Source: an uncultured Victivallales bacterium
GTDB taxonomy: Bacteria > Verrucomicrobiota > Lentisphaeria > Oligosphaerales > JAFGRS01
Assembly (NCBI GenBank): GCA_903837355.1
Contig: CAILUI010000165.1
Location: 1 to 41,376, forward strand
Length of the DNA stretch: 41,376 nucleotides
Direction: 5' to 3'
In this document: one piece after another, positions 13,348 through 21,795 of the stretch
How positions within the stretch are numbered: position 1 is the first letter of the stretch
Layout of the letters: the number at the start of each line of letters is the position of its first letter
Position numbers and translations under genes: made by a program
The notes under the pieces: generated by a model
What the model was told of the DNA's origin: nothing
Seen by the model: only the letters and a program-made list of their open reading frames with translations
The model's database searches: none

Positions 13348-15645
13348 ATGTTGCGACTTCCAGCCGCCTTGCACTGCGCTCTTCTGCTCGGCCTCGCGGC
13401 AACGCCGACGGCCTTCGGCGTCCCCCACCCGCTGGCCGCGGGCGGCAAGACCGCTTACGTCATCGTGGTCGATCCCGGCGCGACGCCGGCCGAGCGCCAC
13501 GCCGCCGACGAGCTCTCCAGCCTGCTCAAGCAGGTGACCGGCGCCGAGTTCCCCGTGCAGGCCACCGCCACCCTGCCGGCCGGTCCGGCGCTGCTGGTTG
13601 GACCGGGCCAGGCCGCGGCCGGACTGGCACCCGATCTCAGGCTGGACACGCTCGACCCCGATGGCCTCGTGATCGAGAGCCGCGGCCCGCACCTGCTACT
13701 GGCCGGCGACCGCCCGCGCGGCACCCTCTACGCGGTCTACACCTTCCTCGAGGACACCGTCGGCTGCCGCTGGTGGTCCTCCAAAGTCAGTTTCATCCCC
13801 GCCCTGCCCGAACTGACGATACCCGAGCAGCATGTGCGCTACGTCCCGCCGCTGGAGTACCGCGAGCCGTTCTGGTTCGACGCCTACGACGCCGACTTCG
13901 CGGTCCGCAATCAGTCCAATGGCATGGCCACCCGCCTGGACGAAGCGCGGGGCGGCAAGCTGTCATATGCCGGTATCTTTGTGCACACCTTCGACCTGCT
14001 GGTGCCACCGGGAACGCACTTCAAGGACCACCCCGAGTGGTTCAGCGAGATCAACGGCCAACGGGTCGGCGGCGGCGACGGCGAGCGCACCCAGCTCTGC
14101 GTCACCAACGCGGAGCTCAAGGGCTTCCTGATCCAGCAGGTGCTGCAGCGGCTCGCCGAGAACCCCGAAGCCACCATCGTCTCGGTCTCCCAGAACGATT
14201 GGGACAACCACTGCCAGTGCGCCCCTTGCAAGGCCCTCGAGGACGCGGAGGGCTCGCCGGCGGGGCCGTTGCTGCATCTGGTCAACGCCATCGCCACCGA
14301 AGTGGGCAAGACCTACCCGCAGGTCGCGGTCGACACACTGGCCTATCAGTACACCCGCAAGCCGCCCCGGCACGTCAAGCCGCTGCCCAACGTCATCGTC
14401 CGCCTCTGCAGCATCGAGTGCGACTTCGCGCACCCGCTGACGGCCGAGAGCAACCGGACCTTCGCCGACGACATCAAAGGCTGGTCCGCTATCTGCAAAC
14501 GGCTCTACATCTGGGATTACACCACCAACTTCAGCCACTACATCCAGCCCCACCCGAACCTGCGCGTCCTGGGCCCGAACATCCGCTTCTTCGTGGCCAA
14601 CGGCGTCAAGGGCATTTTCGAGCAGGGCGGCTACCAGTCGCCGGGGGGAGAGTTTGCCGAGCTGCGGGCCTGGGTACTGGCCAAGCTGTTGTGGAACCCG
14701 CAACGGGATGACCGCGCCCTGGTGGACGAGTTCGTGCGCGGCTACTACGGCCCGGCAGCGCCCTTCATCGCCGAGTACATCCAGCGTCTGCATGACGAGG
14801 CCGAGGCCCGGAACACGTACCTGAACATCGGCATGACGACCTCCGCAGGCTTCCTCAATCTCACCCTGCTCAGCCAGGCAGAGCGCCTCTTCAACCAGGC
14901 CGAAGCGGCGGCCCAGGCGGACCCACAACTCCTGCAACGCGTGCAGGTGGCGCGCCTGCCGCTGCGCTACGTCTGGCTGCGACGCTGGTACGACTTGCAG
15001 GACGAGGCAGCGCAGTCCCAACTCGCCTGGCCTGGCCCGGCCGACTACGTCGGAAACCTCCGCACCTTCCTCGACCTCGCCAAAGCCAACGGCATCACCA
15101 TGATCTCCGAAGGCAGCCGTGTGGACTCGCTCGAGCGGCGCACCGTGGGCCTGAAGCGTACCCCCTCGCCCCGGCCGCCCGGCTGCGAGGGCCTGCCGCG
15201 CGGGCAGTACTTCGACCTGCAGGATGCCGGTTTCTACCTCGCCAACGAGGGCGTCTGGGCCGGCCTGGAGCCGGATGATCTGGCCTCGGACAAGGTGGCG
15301 GTGCGCATGCCGGGCGACCACAACCAATGGGCCACCCAACAGCCCCTGGCCGGCAAGCGCTTCGAGCCCCAGGCCACGTACAGCGTCTACGTGGCCGTCC
15401 GCGTCGAGAAGACGGGAAATGAAGGCCAGGCCTTCGGCGCCGGCATCTACGACGACCGCGCCCGCGCCGACCTCGGGGCCATCGCCATACCCTGCGCCGG
15501 GGTGGCCGACGCGCAGTACCACGTCTACAAACTCAACACCACGACCCTCAACGAGAATGCCTTCCTGTGGGTCGCGCCGACGCGCAATGCCGCCAACGTG
15601 AAGGCCGTCTGGGTGGACCGCTTCTGGATCGTCCGCGAGAAGTAG
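13348..15645 (+). CDS. Secreted DUF4838 protein, glycoside-hydrolase-like
   Basis: 765 residues with a cleavable signal peptide (MLRLPAALHCALLLGL then AATPTAFG). An alpha-glucuronidase-N-like domain follows (ERHAADELSSLLKQVTG, PRGTLYAVYTFLED), which in GH67, GH20 and related enzymes sits before the barrel. The central DUF4838 region at about 190-480 includes SQNDWDNHCQCAPC and IYIWDYTTNF-like segments, with a CxCxxC cysteine group that may bind metal. The last about 150 residues resemble a carbohydrate-binding jelly roll. The ATG at 13348 is used because it places the signal peptide at the terminus. DUF4838 proteins occur with glycan-degrading genes; a GH38 gene follows on the same strand 91 bases later. 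No catalytic residue can be named. Confidence 0.82.
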   Translation: MLRLPAALHCALLLGLAATPTAFGVPHPLAAGGKTAYVIVVDPGATPAERHAADELSSLLKQVTGAEFPVQATATLPAGPALLVGPGQAAAGLAPDLRLDTLDPDGLVIESRGPHLLLAGDRPRGTLYAVYTFLEDTVGCRWWSSKVSFIPALPELTIPEQHVRYVPPLEYREPFWFDAYDADFAVRNQSNGMATRLDEARGGKLSYAGIFVHTFDLLVPPGTHFKDHPEWFSEINGQRVGGGDGERTQLCVTNAELKGFLIQQVLQRLAENPEATIVSVSQNDWDNHCQCAPCKALEDAEGSPAGPLLHLVNAIATEVGKTYPQVAVDTLAYQYTRKPPRHVKPLPNVIVRLCSIECDFAHPLTAESNRTFADDIKGWSAICKRLYIWDYTTNFSHYIQPHPNLRVLGPNIRFFVANGVKGIFEQGGYQSPGGEFAELRAWVLAKLLWNPQRDDRALVDEFVRGYYGPAAPFIAEYIQRLHDEAEARNTYLNIGMTTSAGFLNLTLLSQAERLFNQAEAAAQADPQLLQRVQVARLPLRYVWLRRWYDLQDEAAQSQLAWPGPADYVGNLRTFLDLAKANGITMISEGSRVDSLERRTVGLKRTPSPRPPGCEGLPRGQYFDLQDAGFYLANEGVWAGLEPDDLASDKVAVRMPGDHNQWATQQPLAGKRFEPQATYSVYVAVRVEKTGNEGQAFGAGIYDDRARADLGAIAIPCAGVADAQYHVYKLNTTTLNENAFLWVAPTRNAANVKAVWVDRFWIVREK

Positions 15646-15736
15646 ACCGGGGGCGAGAGGGCGGGACGGAGAGACGGCGAGAGGGTACTATCCGCCGTGC
15701 GCAGCACCTGGCAACCGTTACAGGGAGCAAGACGCG

Positions 15737-18700
15737 ATGGATGCGAGAATCGTACGGGCCAAACTGGCGTTGCTGAGCAACGCTGCCGTCATCGAATCCC
15801 GGCCGCTCAGCGACTGGCAGGGACGCCTGGCGCGACACCGGGCTCCCGGCGACTACGAAATCCTCGACGACTGGCATGCTGTCAGCGCCGTCTCGCGCTG
15901 GCCGGCCCTGCACACGGTCTTCCTGCAGACCCGCGCCAGCGCCCCGCGCGGCTGGCCGGCGGCAGAGACGTTTCTGAGCTTCAGTTTTGAGGCCATGGAG
16001 GGCTTGCTCCGCCTGGACGGCAAGCCTTGGGCTGGCCTCGACTTCGCCCACCCGCGCACGCCCCTGGCAGCCCGCGGCCAGCACGAGCTGCAGATCGAGT
16101 TCCAGTCCGTACCGCACGCCTTCTGGGAGCCGGGGCAGCGCGGCGCCGAGGGCACCTTCCGCGGCGCGCGCTGGGAGCGCGTCGACGCGGAGATCGAGGG
16201 CGCCTACTACGATCTGCGTTTCGCCTTCGAGACCATCAATGCCATCGCCGACGAACGCCGCAAAGTCCGCCTGAGCGCGGCCTTGGACGAGGCTCTGCTG
16301 GCGATCGACCATACCCTGCCGGCGGCGCCGCTGCGGCGCGACATCCTGGCGGCCCGGGCGCGCTTTGCCGAGCGCCTGGCGGCGATCGCGCCGGATCCTG
16401 AGGGCGGGCGGCTCTTTCTTACCGGCCATACGCACATCGACACGGCCTGGCTCTGGCCACTCAAGGAGTCCGTGCGGAAATGCAGCCGCACCTTCGCCAC
16501 CGCCTGCCGGCTCATGGAGCGCTTCCCAAACTACCACTTCGCCTGCAGCCAGGCGCAACTCTTCGCCTACACCAAACAGCACTACCCCGATCTCTACGCG
16601 GACATCCAGCACTGGGTCGCCGCGGGGCGTTGGGAGACCACCGGCGCCATGTGGGTGGAGGCCGACGCCAACGTCGCCAGCGGCGAATCGCTGATCCGCC
16701 AGATCCTCTACGGCCTGCGTTTCTTCAGAGAGGAGTTCGGCACCCGCCCCACGGTCTGCTGGCTGCCGGACGTGTTCGGCTACAACGCCGGCCTGCCGCA
16801 GATCCTCACCGGCTGCGGCGTGCGCTCATTCTGGACCTGGAAGCTGCATTGGCAGTCGCGTGACCCCTTCCCGCACCACCTCTTCTGGTGGGAAGGCATG
16901 GACGGCAGTCGTGTGCTCGCCCACATCCCGAAGCTAGGCGGCGGCGCCTACAACGGAACCCCGTGCCCGGAACAACTGGCGCGCTCGGCGGACTCGTCCC
17001 TGCAGAAGGGCGCCTACGATGAGCAACTCTTCCCCTTCGGCTTTGGCGACGGCGGTGGTGGTGTCACCGAGGAGATGATGCAGTTTGCCGAGCGGGCGAC
17101 AGGTTACCCGGGACTGCCCGCCTGTCGCCAGGGCACGGTCGAACAGTTCTTCGCCGACCTGCATACGACCCAGCCCGACCTGCCGGTATGGGTCGGTGAG
17201 CTCTATCTGCAGACACACCGCGGCACCTACACGACCCAGGGCCGTACTAAACGCGGTAACCGTCTCTGCGAGCAAGCGTTACGCGAAGCCGAGATCTGGG
17301 GTACGCTGGGCCTGTGTGGGGGGCGCTCCGGCCCACCGACCACGGCCGCCATCGGCGCCTTCGCGGCGCACCTGCGCGGCGGCTGGGAGACCACCCTCCT
17401 GCACCAGTTCCACGACATCCTGCCCGGCAGTTCCATCGGCGAGGTCTATGTCGACACCGCCGTGGACCATGCCCGCGTGCTGACCGAGGCGCGGCAGAGC
17501 CGCGACCAGGGCCTGCAAGCCTTGGCCGACGCCACCACCGGCGCCGCCCCGGTCCAGCGCCTTTTCAACGCCCTGTCCTGGGACCGGCAGGACGTGGTCT
17601 ACGTCGCGGTGCCGGACCCGGGCCCGACAGCGGTGGCCGAGTGCGCTGGCGAAACCCTGCCGGCCCAGGTCATCGCCCGCTCCAACGGCATGGCCACCGT
17701 GGCCGTCGTCGTCCCCAAGGTGCCCGCGCTCGGCGCCACCGACCTGCACGTCCGCAAGGGCCGCCCGGCCAAGACCGCACTCAAGACCGCCGACCGGGTG
17801 CTGGAGAATGCGTTCTACCGACTCGAACTGGGCCTCGACGGCAGCCTCTCTCGGCTCTTTGACAAACGCGCCGACCGCGAGGTGATCGCCGCCGGCGCTG
17901 CCGCCAACCAACTGCAGCTCTTCCAGGACGGCCCGGAGCACGAAGCGGCCTGGAACATCCACGCCAGCTACACCCAGCGCGAGTACGCCTGGGAGGGAAC
18001 GACCTCGGTCGAAATCGTCGAACGTGGCCCGGTCCGCGCCGTGGCCCGCCTGCGGCGCAGCCATCGCCAGACCACCGTTGAGCAGGATATCATCCTCTAC
18101 AATGGTTTGCCGCGCATCGACTTCCAGACACGCGTCGACTGGCATGAACGGCAGACGCTGTTGAAGGTCGCCTTCCCCCTCGCGGTGCGCGCCAGCCATG
18201 CCACGTTCGAGGTTCAGTTCGGCGCCCTCGAACGGCCCAACCACCGCAACACGTCCTGGGAGGAGGGCAAGTTCGAAGTCTGCGGACTGCGCTGGGCCGA
18301 CCTCTCGGAGGGCGGCTATGGCGTCAGCCTGCTCAACGACTCCAAGTACGGCCACGACGTACTCGGTAACATCCTGCGCCTGACTTTATTACGTGGTACA
18401 GAATTCCCTGATCCGGAGGCCGACCAGGGCGCCCACGAGTTCACCTACGCGCTGCTGCCGCACCGCGGCGACTGGCGGGTCGGTGAGACGGTGCGCCGCG
18501 CCGCGGAACTGAATACGCCGCTGCTGGCCGTGCCCACCACCGCCCCGCAGGCGGCGGTGTCGTACCTGCACGTCGACGGACCCGCCATCCTCGAGGCCCT
18601 CAAGCCGGCCGAGGACGGGGACGGAGTCATCCTGCGCTTCTACGAACCCAACGGCGAGCGTGGACGGGTCAGCGTCGTGGTCGACCTGCCCTGCCGCCAG

Positions 18701-18826
18701 GTTCTGGCCTGTAATCTCGTCGAGGAAAACAGCGACGCGCTGGCCGCCACGGGCGGGCGCTTCAGCTTCGACATCACCCCCTACCAGATCCGTACCTTCC
18801 GCCTGCGCCTAGGGGCGGCGCGGTAA
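15737..18826 (+). CDS. GH38 alpha-mannosidase
   Basis: Zinc-dependent retaining alpha-mannosidase, 1029 residues, without a signal peptide and therefore probably cytoplasmic, where it would finish off imported manno-oligosaccharides. A beta-rich N-terminal domain of about 225 residues precedes the catalytic barrel. Zinc ligands are H233 and D235 in GHTHIDTAWLWP and H559 in HQFHDILPG. The nucleophile, also a ligand, is D345 in CWLPDVFGYN. WETTGAMWVEAD is another family block. The long C-terminal beta domains, including RLFDKRADREV and YNGLPRIDFQTRVDW, complete the bacterial/ER-type architecture. It follows the DUF4838 gene, and the short purine-rich spacer (repeated GAGAGGG-like runs) shows no terminator, so the two are likely co-expressed. 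Confidence 0.95.
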   Translation: MDARIVRAKLALLSNAAVIESRPLSDWQGRLARHRAPGDYEILDDWHAVSAVSRWPALHTVFLQTRASAPRGWPAAETFLSFSFEAMEGLLRLDGKPWAGLDFAHPRTPLAARGQHELQIEFQSVPHAFWEPGQRGAEGTFRGARWERVDAEIEGAYYDLRFAFETINAIADERRKVRLSAALDEALLAIDHTLPAAPLRRDILAARARFAERLAAIAPDPEGGRLFLTGHTHIDTAWLWPLKESVRKCSRTFATACRLMERFPNYHFACSQAQLFAYTKQHYPDLYADIQHWVAAGRWETTGAMWVEADANVASGESLIRQILYGLRFFREEFGTRPTVCWLPDVFGYNAGLPQILTGCGVRSFWTWKLHWQSRDPFPHHLFWWEGMDGSRVLAHIPKLGGGAYNGTPCPEQLARSADSSLQKGAYDEQLFPFGFGDGGGGVTEEMMQFAERATGYPGLPACRQGTVEQFFADLHTTQPDLPVWVGELYLQTHRGTYTTQGRTKRGNRLCEQALREAEIWGTLGLCGGRSGPPTTAAIGAFAAHLRGGWETTLLHQFHDILPGSSIGEVYVDTAVDHARVLTEARQSRDQGLQALADATTGAAPVQRLFNALSWDRQDVVYVAVPDPGPTAVAECAGETLPAQVIARSNGMATVAVVVPKVPALGATDLHVRKGRPAKTALKTADRVLENAFYRLELGLDGSLSRLFDKRADREVIAAGAAANQLQLFQDGPEHEAAWNIHASYTQREYAWEGTTSVEIVERGPVRAVARLRRSHRQTTVEQDIILYNGLPRIDFQTRVDWHERQTLLKVAFPLAVRASHATFEVQFGALERPNHRNTSWEEGKFEVCGLRWADLSEGGYGVSLLNDSKYGHDVLGNILRLTLLRGTEFPDPEADQGAHEFTYALLPHRGDWRVGETVRRAAELNTPLLAVPTTAPQAAVSYLHVDGPAILEALKPAEDGDGVILRFYEPNGERGRVSVVVDLPCRQVLACNLVEENSDALAATGGRFSFDITPYQIRTFRLRLGAAR

Positions 18827-19033
18827 GCTCAGCAGCGGTGAACCGGGGCTGGGGCCGGCGTGGAAGGCAGCCGCGGCCGGTGCTCGGCTCGAGATGCGAC
18901 GGGTACCGGTGCCCGTACGCCTATGGAGATACGGTCGGCCTCGACCGCCCGCGCCTGGGGCCAGGCGCCTCTCCAGGGAAATACGATGGCGGCACGGCGG
19001 GCCCCCGCTGCGGCCTGGGAAGCCTGGCCATCC

Positions 19034-19792
19034 ATGTCGAACTCAGCCTTTGCAGAGTCGCGCTTTTTCCTGAAGGACACCATCCGGCAGCGGGTCGACT
19101 TCGCGCGCACCGCGCAAAGCCGGCGCGAGCCAGCGCCGCCGCTGCAGAAGCCCTGTTCGCCGGAGGTGGTACGCCTGAACCTCCCCGAGGGCGCAGAGGC
19201 GCTGGCCCGGCTGGGACGGATGGCGCTGGGAGAGGCGATCGCCGGCCGGGAGAGCGTGCGCGACTTCAGCGCCGCCGCGCTGAGTCTGGAGGAACTGGCC
19301 GCCCTGCTGTGGGCGACGCAAGGCGTGCGGGAAGTGCTGAACGCGGCGACGGCACTGCGCACCGTGCCCTCGGCGGGAGCACGCCATGCCTTCGAGACCT
19401 ATCTGGCCGTCGACCGCGTCACGTCGTTGCGCCCCGGCCTGTACCGCTATCTACCCTTTGACGGGCAGTTAGCACAACTGACGACCGACGCCCAGATCGG
19501 CAACCGGGCGGCCGCCGCCTGCCTCGGACAGGACTTCGTTGCCGGCGCCGCGGTGACCTTCTTCTGGACCGTGCTGCCGGCGCGCATGGAATGGCGCTAC
19601 GACCTGGCGGCCCACAAGGTGCTGGCCCTCGACGCCGGCCACGTCTGCCAGAACCTCTATCTGGCCTGTCAGAGCCTCGGCGCGGGCACCTGTGCCATCG
19701 CTGCCTACGATCAGAACGCCTGCGACCGCCTCCTCGGCGTCGATGGCGACGAGGAGTTCACCCTCTACATCGCCCCGGTCGGCAAGCGCTGA
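19034..19792 (+). CDS. SagB-type nitroreductase-family protein
   Basis: FMN-dependent oxidoreductase-like protein of about 252 residues. The N-terminus FFLKDTIRQRVDFARTAQS and the APPLQKP segment match the SagB-type branch often annotated as nitroreductase. GRESVRDFS is the FMN-contacting arginine block, LRTVPSAGARH and ETYLAV the central sheet, and CQNLYLACQSLGAGTCAI the dimer helix. An ATG at 18986 with a better-spaced AGGGA, or even 18860, is in frame; 19034 was chosen because homologues begin near the FLKD helix. Some SagB enzymes oxidise azolines in peptide natural products, but no cyclodehydratase or precursor gene is near, so a stand-alone redox role is more likely. Confidence 0.82.
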   Translation: MSNSAFAESRFFLKDTIRQRVDFARTAQSRREPAPPLQKPCSPEVVRLNLPEGAEALARLGRMALGEAIAGRESVRDFSAAALSLEELAALLWATQGVREVLNAATALRTVPSAGARHAFETYLAVDRVTSLRPGLYRYLPFDGQLAQLTTDAQIGNRAAAACLGQDFVAGAAVTFFWTVLPARMEWRYDLAAHKVLALDAGHVCQNLYLACQSLGAGTCAIAAYDQNACDRLLGVDGDEEFTLYIAPVGKR

Positions 19793-19797
19793 GCGCC

Positions 19798-19817
19798 GCC
19801 GCCGGAGTCACGGCGGC
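19798..19817. terminator. Hairpin between convergent genes
   Basis: GCCGCCG (19798-19804) pairs perfectly with CGGCGGC (19811-19817) around a six-base loop, in the 38-base gap between two converging stops. There is no T-run on either strand, so it is a position-based terminator guess. Confidence 0.3.
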
Positions 19818-19830
19818 CTCCGCCCAGGGG

Positions 19831-20616
19831 TCACAGACTGCGCAGGTAGGTCACGGCACGGCGCATCGCTTCGGCGACCGGGATATCGTTGCTTTCGTAC
19901 TCGATGTTCACGTAACCGCGGTACCCCGCCTGGCGCATGGCCTGCCAGACGGCGGCCGTGGGCATGTCACCCTCACCGATCAGGGCCGGCTTGAAGTGCT
20001 TACCCGTCAGCATCGGTACGTAGCCCGCGGTCGGCTCATCCCGCACATACCAGTCCTTGAGGTGGACATGCACGACGTCCGCCGCACAGGCCGTGTACGA
20101 GGCGACGGGATCCTCGCCGCCGGCAGCATTGCCGCTGTCGAACGTCAGCTTCAGGTCGGGGACGCGGCGCTTGGCCTCCCGGAAGTCCGCGGCGGTGACA
20201 AAAGCGCTGGCGCTGCCGGGGAAGTTCTCGATGGTCAGCACCACGCCCGCCTGCCGCGCCAGCGGCGCGATCTGTTCGAGCGCGTCGATCCACAGGGTCC
20301 GGAAGAGGATGCGGTCGAGGTCAGGCCGCTGCATGGTGGGGATCATGACCACCGGGGCGCCCAGGACAACGGCGTCCGCCAGGCCGCGCTTGGCCTCGCT
20401 CAGCCAGTCGCCGGCGGGAAAGGAGCTCAGAAAGAAGGTGTGGCAGGCGATGGTCAGGCCCGCCGCCGCGCTCAGCGCCCGCAGGTCGCGGGGGTCGCGG
20501 CCATAGGTGCTGACCCAGTCGATACCCTCGAGCTTGAGGTCGGCCGCACAGCGGACAATGTCCTCGGGGCCAACGCCCTGGCGCGCCATGGTGTAGGTCA
20601 TCATGCAGAGCTTCAT
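19831..20616 (-). CDS. Sugar phosphate isomerase/epimerase family protein (xylose isomerase-like TIM barrel)
   Basis: 261 residues, cytoplasmic. It has the AP-endonuclease-2 / xylose-isomerase-like barrel pattern: KLCMMTYTMARQG first strand, GIDWVSTYGRDP, VVLTIENFPGS with the metal-binding glutamate, LKLTFDSGNAAGG with the aspartate, VVHVHLKDW with H and K, and GYVNIEYESND with the last glutamate. All expected metal ligands are therefore present. The ATG at 20616 with GGGAG seven bases upstream was chosen; longer reading on the same frame only covers an intergenic repeat. It follows an isochorismatase-like gene by 64 bases. Such proteins isomerise or epimerise keto-sugars or inositols; the substrate is not identifiable. 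Confidence 0.88.
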   Translation of the reverse strand: MKLCMMTYTMARQGVGPEDIVRCAADLKLEGIDWVSTYGRDPRDLRALSAAAGLTIACHTFFLSSFPAGDWLSEAKRGLADAVVLGAPVVMIPTMQRPDLDRILFRTLWIDALEQIAPLARQAGVVLTIENFPGSASAFVTAADFREAKRRVPDLKLTFDSGNAAGGEDPVASYTACAADVVHVHLKDWYVRDEPTAGYVPMLTGKHFKPALIGEGDMPTAAVWQAMRQAGYRGYVNIEYESNDIPVAEAMRRAVTYLRSL

Positions 20617-20640
20617 CAGGCTACTCCCTATTCCCGGTGA

Positions 20641-20690
20641 TCGGTCCGATCTGACGGATCTGACGGATCCGTCGGAGCGGTCAGATCCCG
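20641..20690. repeat. Short 9-bp-period repeat with inverted copy
   Basis: GATCTGACG occurs twice in tandem (20648-20656 and 20657-20665), followed by a degenerate GATCCGTCG (20666-20674). GGATCTGAC (20656-20664) also pairs with GTCAGATCC (20680-20688). The element fills the gap between two minus-strand genes and supplies the last codons and stop of the isochorismatase-like gene. This looks like a small dispersed intergenic element. Confidence 0.75.
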
Positions 20691-21505
20691 CCTTGGTGCC
20701 GCCGGATGGCCTCGACAAAGGGGTCGACATCGAAGACGAACCCGTAGGCCAGAGCCACGCGCCACAGGCCCAGTTCCTTGCAGACCTCGCGGCGCGCCGT
20801 CTCGCGGTTTTCAACGGCGGTCACGGCCTGCCGGAAAGCGGAGCATAGAATACCGTGCTTCGCGGCCTCTGCCATGCCGCCCGGCGAGAGTAACAGGCAC
20901 CAGTTGATGGCGAACCCGGCGTAGATCAGGTGATTCACGTTGAGGTGACGGCAGACGGCCACCAACTGGTGCGTATCGCCGACCACCCATTCGTCGCCCA
21001 AGGGCCGCGCCTGCGGCGCGAAGTCCAAACGCTGGAAGCCGCGCGCCACATCGGCCTGGTTATGCGTGCCGACAAAGACGTTCGCCGACCGGAAGGCCTG
21101 CAACCGCGCCAACGTCTCGTCGCCGGCGACACCCGGCGCACCCAGGGGCGAGGGCCCGGCCAGGCCGAGCGCCCTCTGGTAGCCCGGGCAGTTCGTGTAG
21201 TAATCCCCACCCCCGGCAACGTGAATGAGCTTGAAACCGGTCTCACGCACCGCCTTGAGCAGGGGCGGAAAGACCTTCCGACAAATGTCAGCAGACCGCG
21301 GGATGTACTCGACCGCGCGGTGCCAGCCGGGAAACTCCGCCCGCGTACCTGCATCCCAAGCATGCATCACGACCACCGCCGTGTGCTCCCACGAAATGTC
21401 GAGGTCGGCCTGCTTCCAGCCACCGTAACCCTCGCCGGGTATGGCCAGCGAGAAATCGGCATCGAAGTGCTGGTAGTAATGCGCGGGCAGCCGGACACCG
21501 TCCAT
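20681..21505 (-). CDS. Isochorismatase-like cysteine hydrolase
   Basis: 274 residues with the isochorismatase-like fold. HLIYAGFAINWCLLLSPGGM carries the expected nucleophilic cysteine before the helix, followed by the AEAAKHGI segment, and FVGTHNQADV with GDEWVVGDTHQL lies between. The first strand reads TAVVVMHAWDAGT, where most members have an aspartate in a VxDMQ motif; here an aspartate occurs only five residues later, so the Asp-Lys-Cys triad is not plainly conserved. Length exceeds typical members (about 180-210) through an N-terminal extension (YYQHFDADF) and inserts. The ATG at 21505 follows GGGGGAAGC. It is the first gene of an operon with the isomerase-like gene. Confidence 0.7.
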   Translation of the reverse strand: MDGVRLPAHYYQHFDADFSLAIPGEGYGGWKQADLDISWEHTAVVVMHAWDAGTRAEFPGWHRAVEYIPRSADICRKVFPPLLKAVRETGFKLIHVAGGGDYYTNCPGYQRALGLAGPSPLGAPGVAGDETLARLQAFRSANVFVGTHNQADVARGFQRLDFAPQARPLGDEWVVGDTHQLVAVCRHLNVNHLIYAGFAINWCLLLSPGGMAEAAKHGILCSAFRQAVTAVENRETARREVCKELGLWRVALAYGFVFDVDPFVEAIRRHQGGI

Positions 21506-21628
21506 GGTGCTTCCCCCGTGGCCTGGGAGCCCTCTTGGTGCGCCCCCCCCCACTATCGCGCCCCTTCGCCTCGCCACAAGCCGACGCAGCCCCGGACGCG
21601 GGACCCGCTCAGCACCAGCCACCGAGAG

Positions 21629-21657
21629 TTGCCTCATGGCCCGCCTTGTGGTACACT
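21629..21657 (+). promoter_or_regulatory. Strong vegetative-type promoter before the antitoxin remnant
   Basis: TTGCCT (21629-21634) and TACACT (21652-21657) are separated by exactly 17 bases, with a TG dinucleotide just upstream of the -10. Transcription would begin about seven bases on, essentially at the ATG at 21664, giving a leaderless message. It is among the best-formed promoters in the window, and may now drive the scramblase-like gene 130 bases downstream. Confidence 0.6.
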
Positions 21658-21663
21658 GTGCAC
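21651..21663 (+). promoter_or_regulatory. Possible antitoxin operator palindrome over the -10 box
   Basis: GTACAC-T-GTGCAC is a 13-base near-perfect palindrome (one mismatch between arms) that overlaps the -10 hexamer and ends directly at the ATG. Phd/YefM-type antitoxins repress their own promoter through short palindromes containing GTACAC-like arms, so this is a natural operator candidate. Confidence 0.5.
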
Positions 21664-21729
21664 ATGCAGACTGTGTCCATCAGGGAACTGCACCTGGGTA
21701 CTGGAAAGCTGATGGCCGCAATATCCTGA
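21664..21729 (+). pseudogene. Truncated Phd/YefM-type antitoxin remnant
   Basis: A 21-codon frame reading MQTVSIRELHLGTGKLMAAI then S and stop. The pattern M-x-T-V-S-I-R-E-L plus TGKL is the N-terminal DNA-binding strand-helix of prevent-host-death antitoxins, which normally run to 70-90 residues. Everything after about residue 20 is missing, and no toxin reading frame follows. The promoter and operator-like palindrome are intact, which supports decay of a former toxin-antitoxin pair rather than chance. Family identity comes from a short match, so certainty is moderate. Confidence 0.6.
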
Positions 21730-21795
21730 CCTGACAGCAACACCGTACCCTCCGGCCAAACCCTGGCCGTAACCGAGATGGAAGGAGTGGAGACC

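Noticed and set aside
13963..15522. A 519-codon minus-strand frame opposite the DUF4838 gene
   Set aside because: Shadow frame; the plus-strand protein has a signal peptide and recognisable domains.
19034..19792. Azoline-peptide (SagBCD-type) biosynthetic cluster
   Set aside because: Only the SagB-type protein is present; no cyclodehydratase, precursor peptide or exporter lies nearby.
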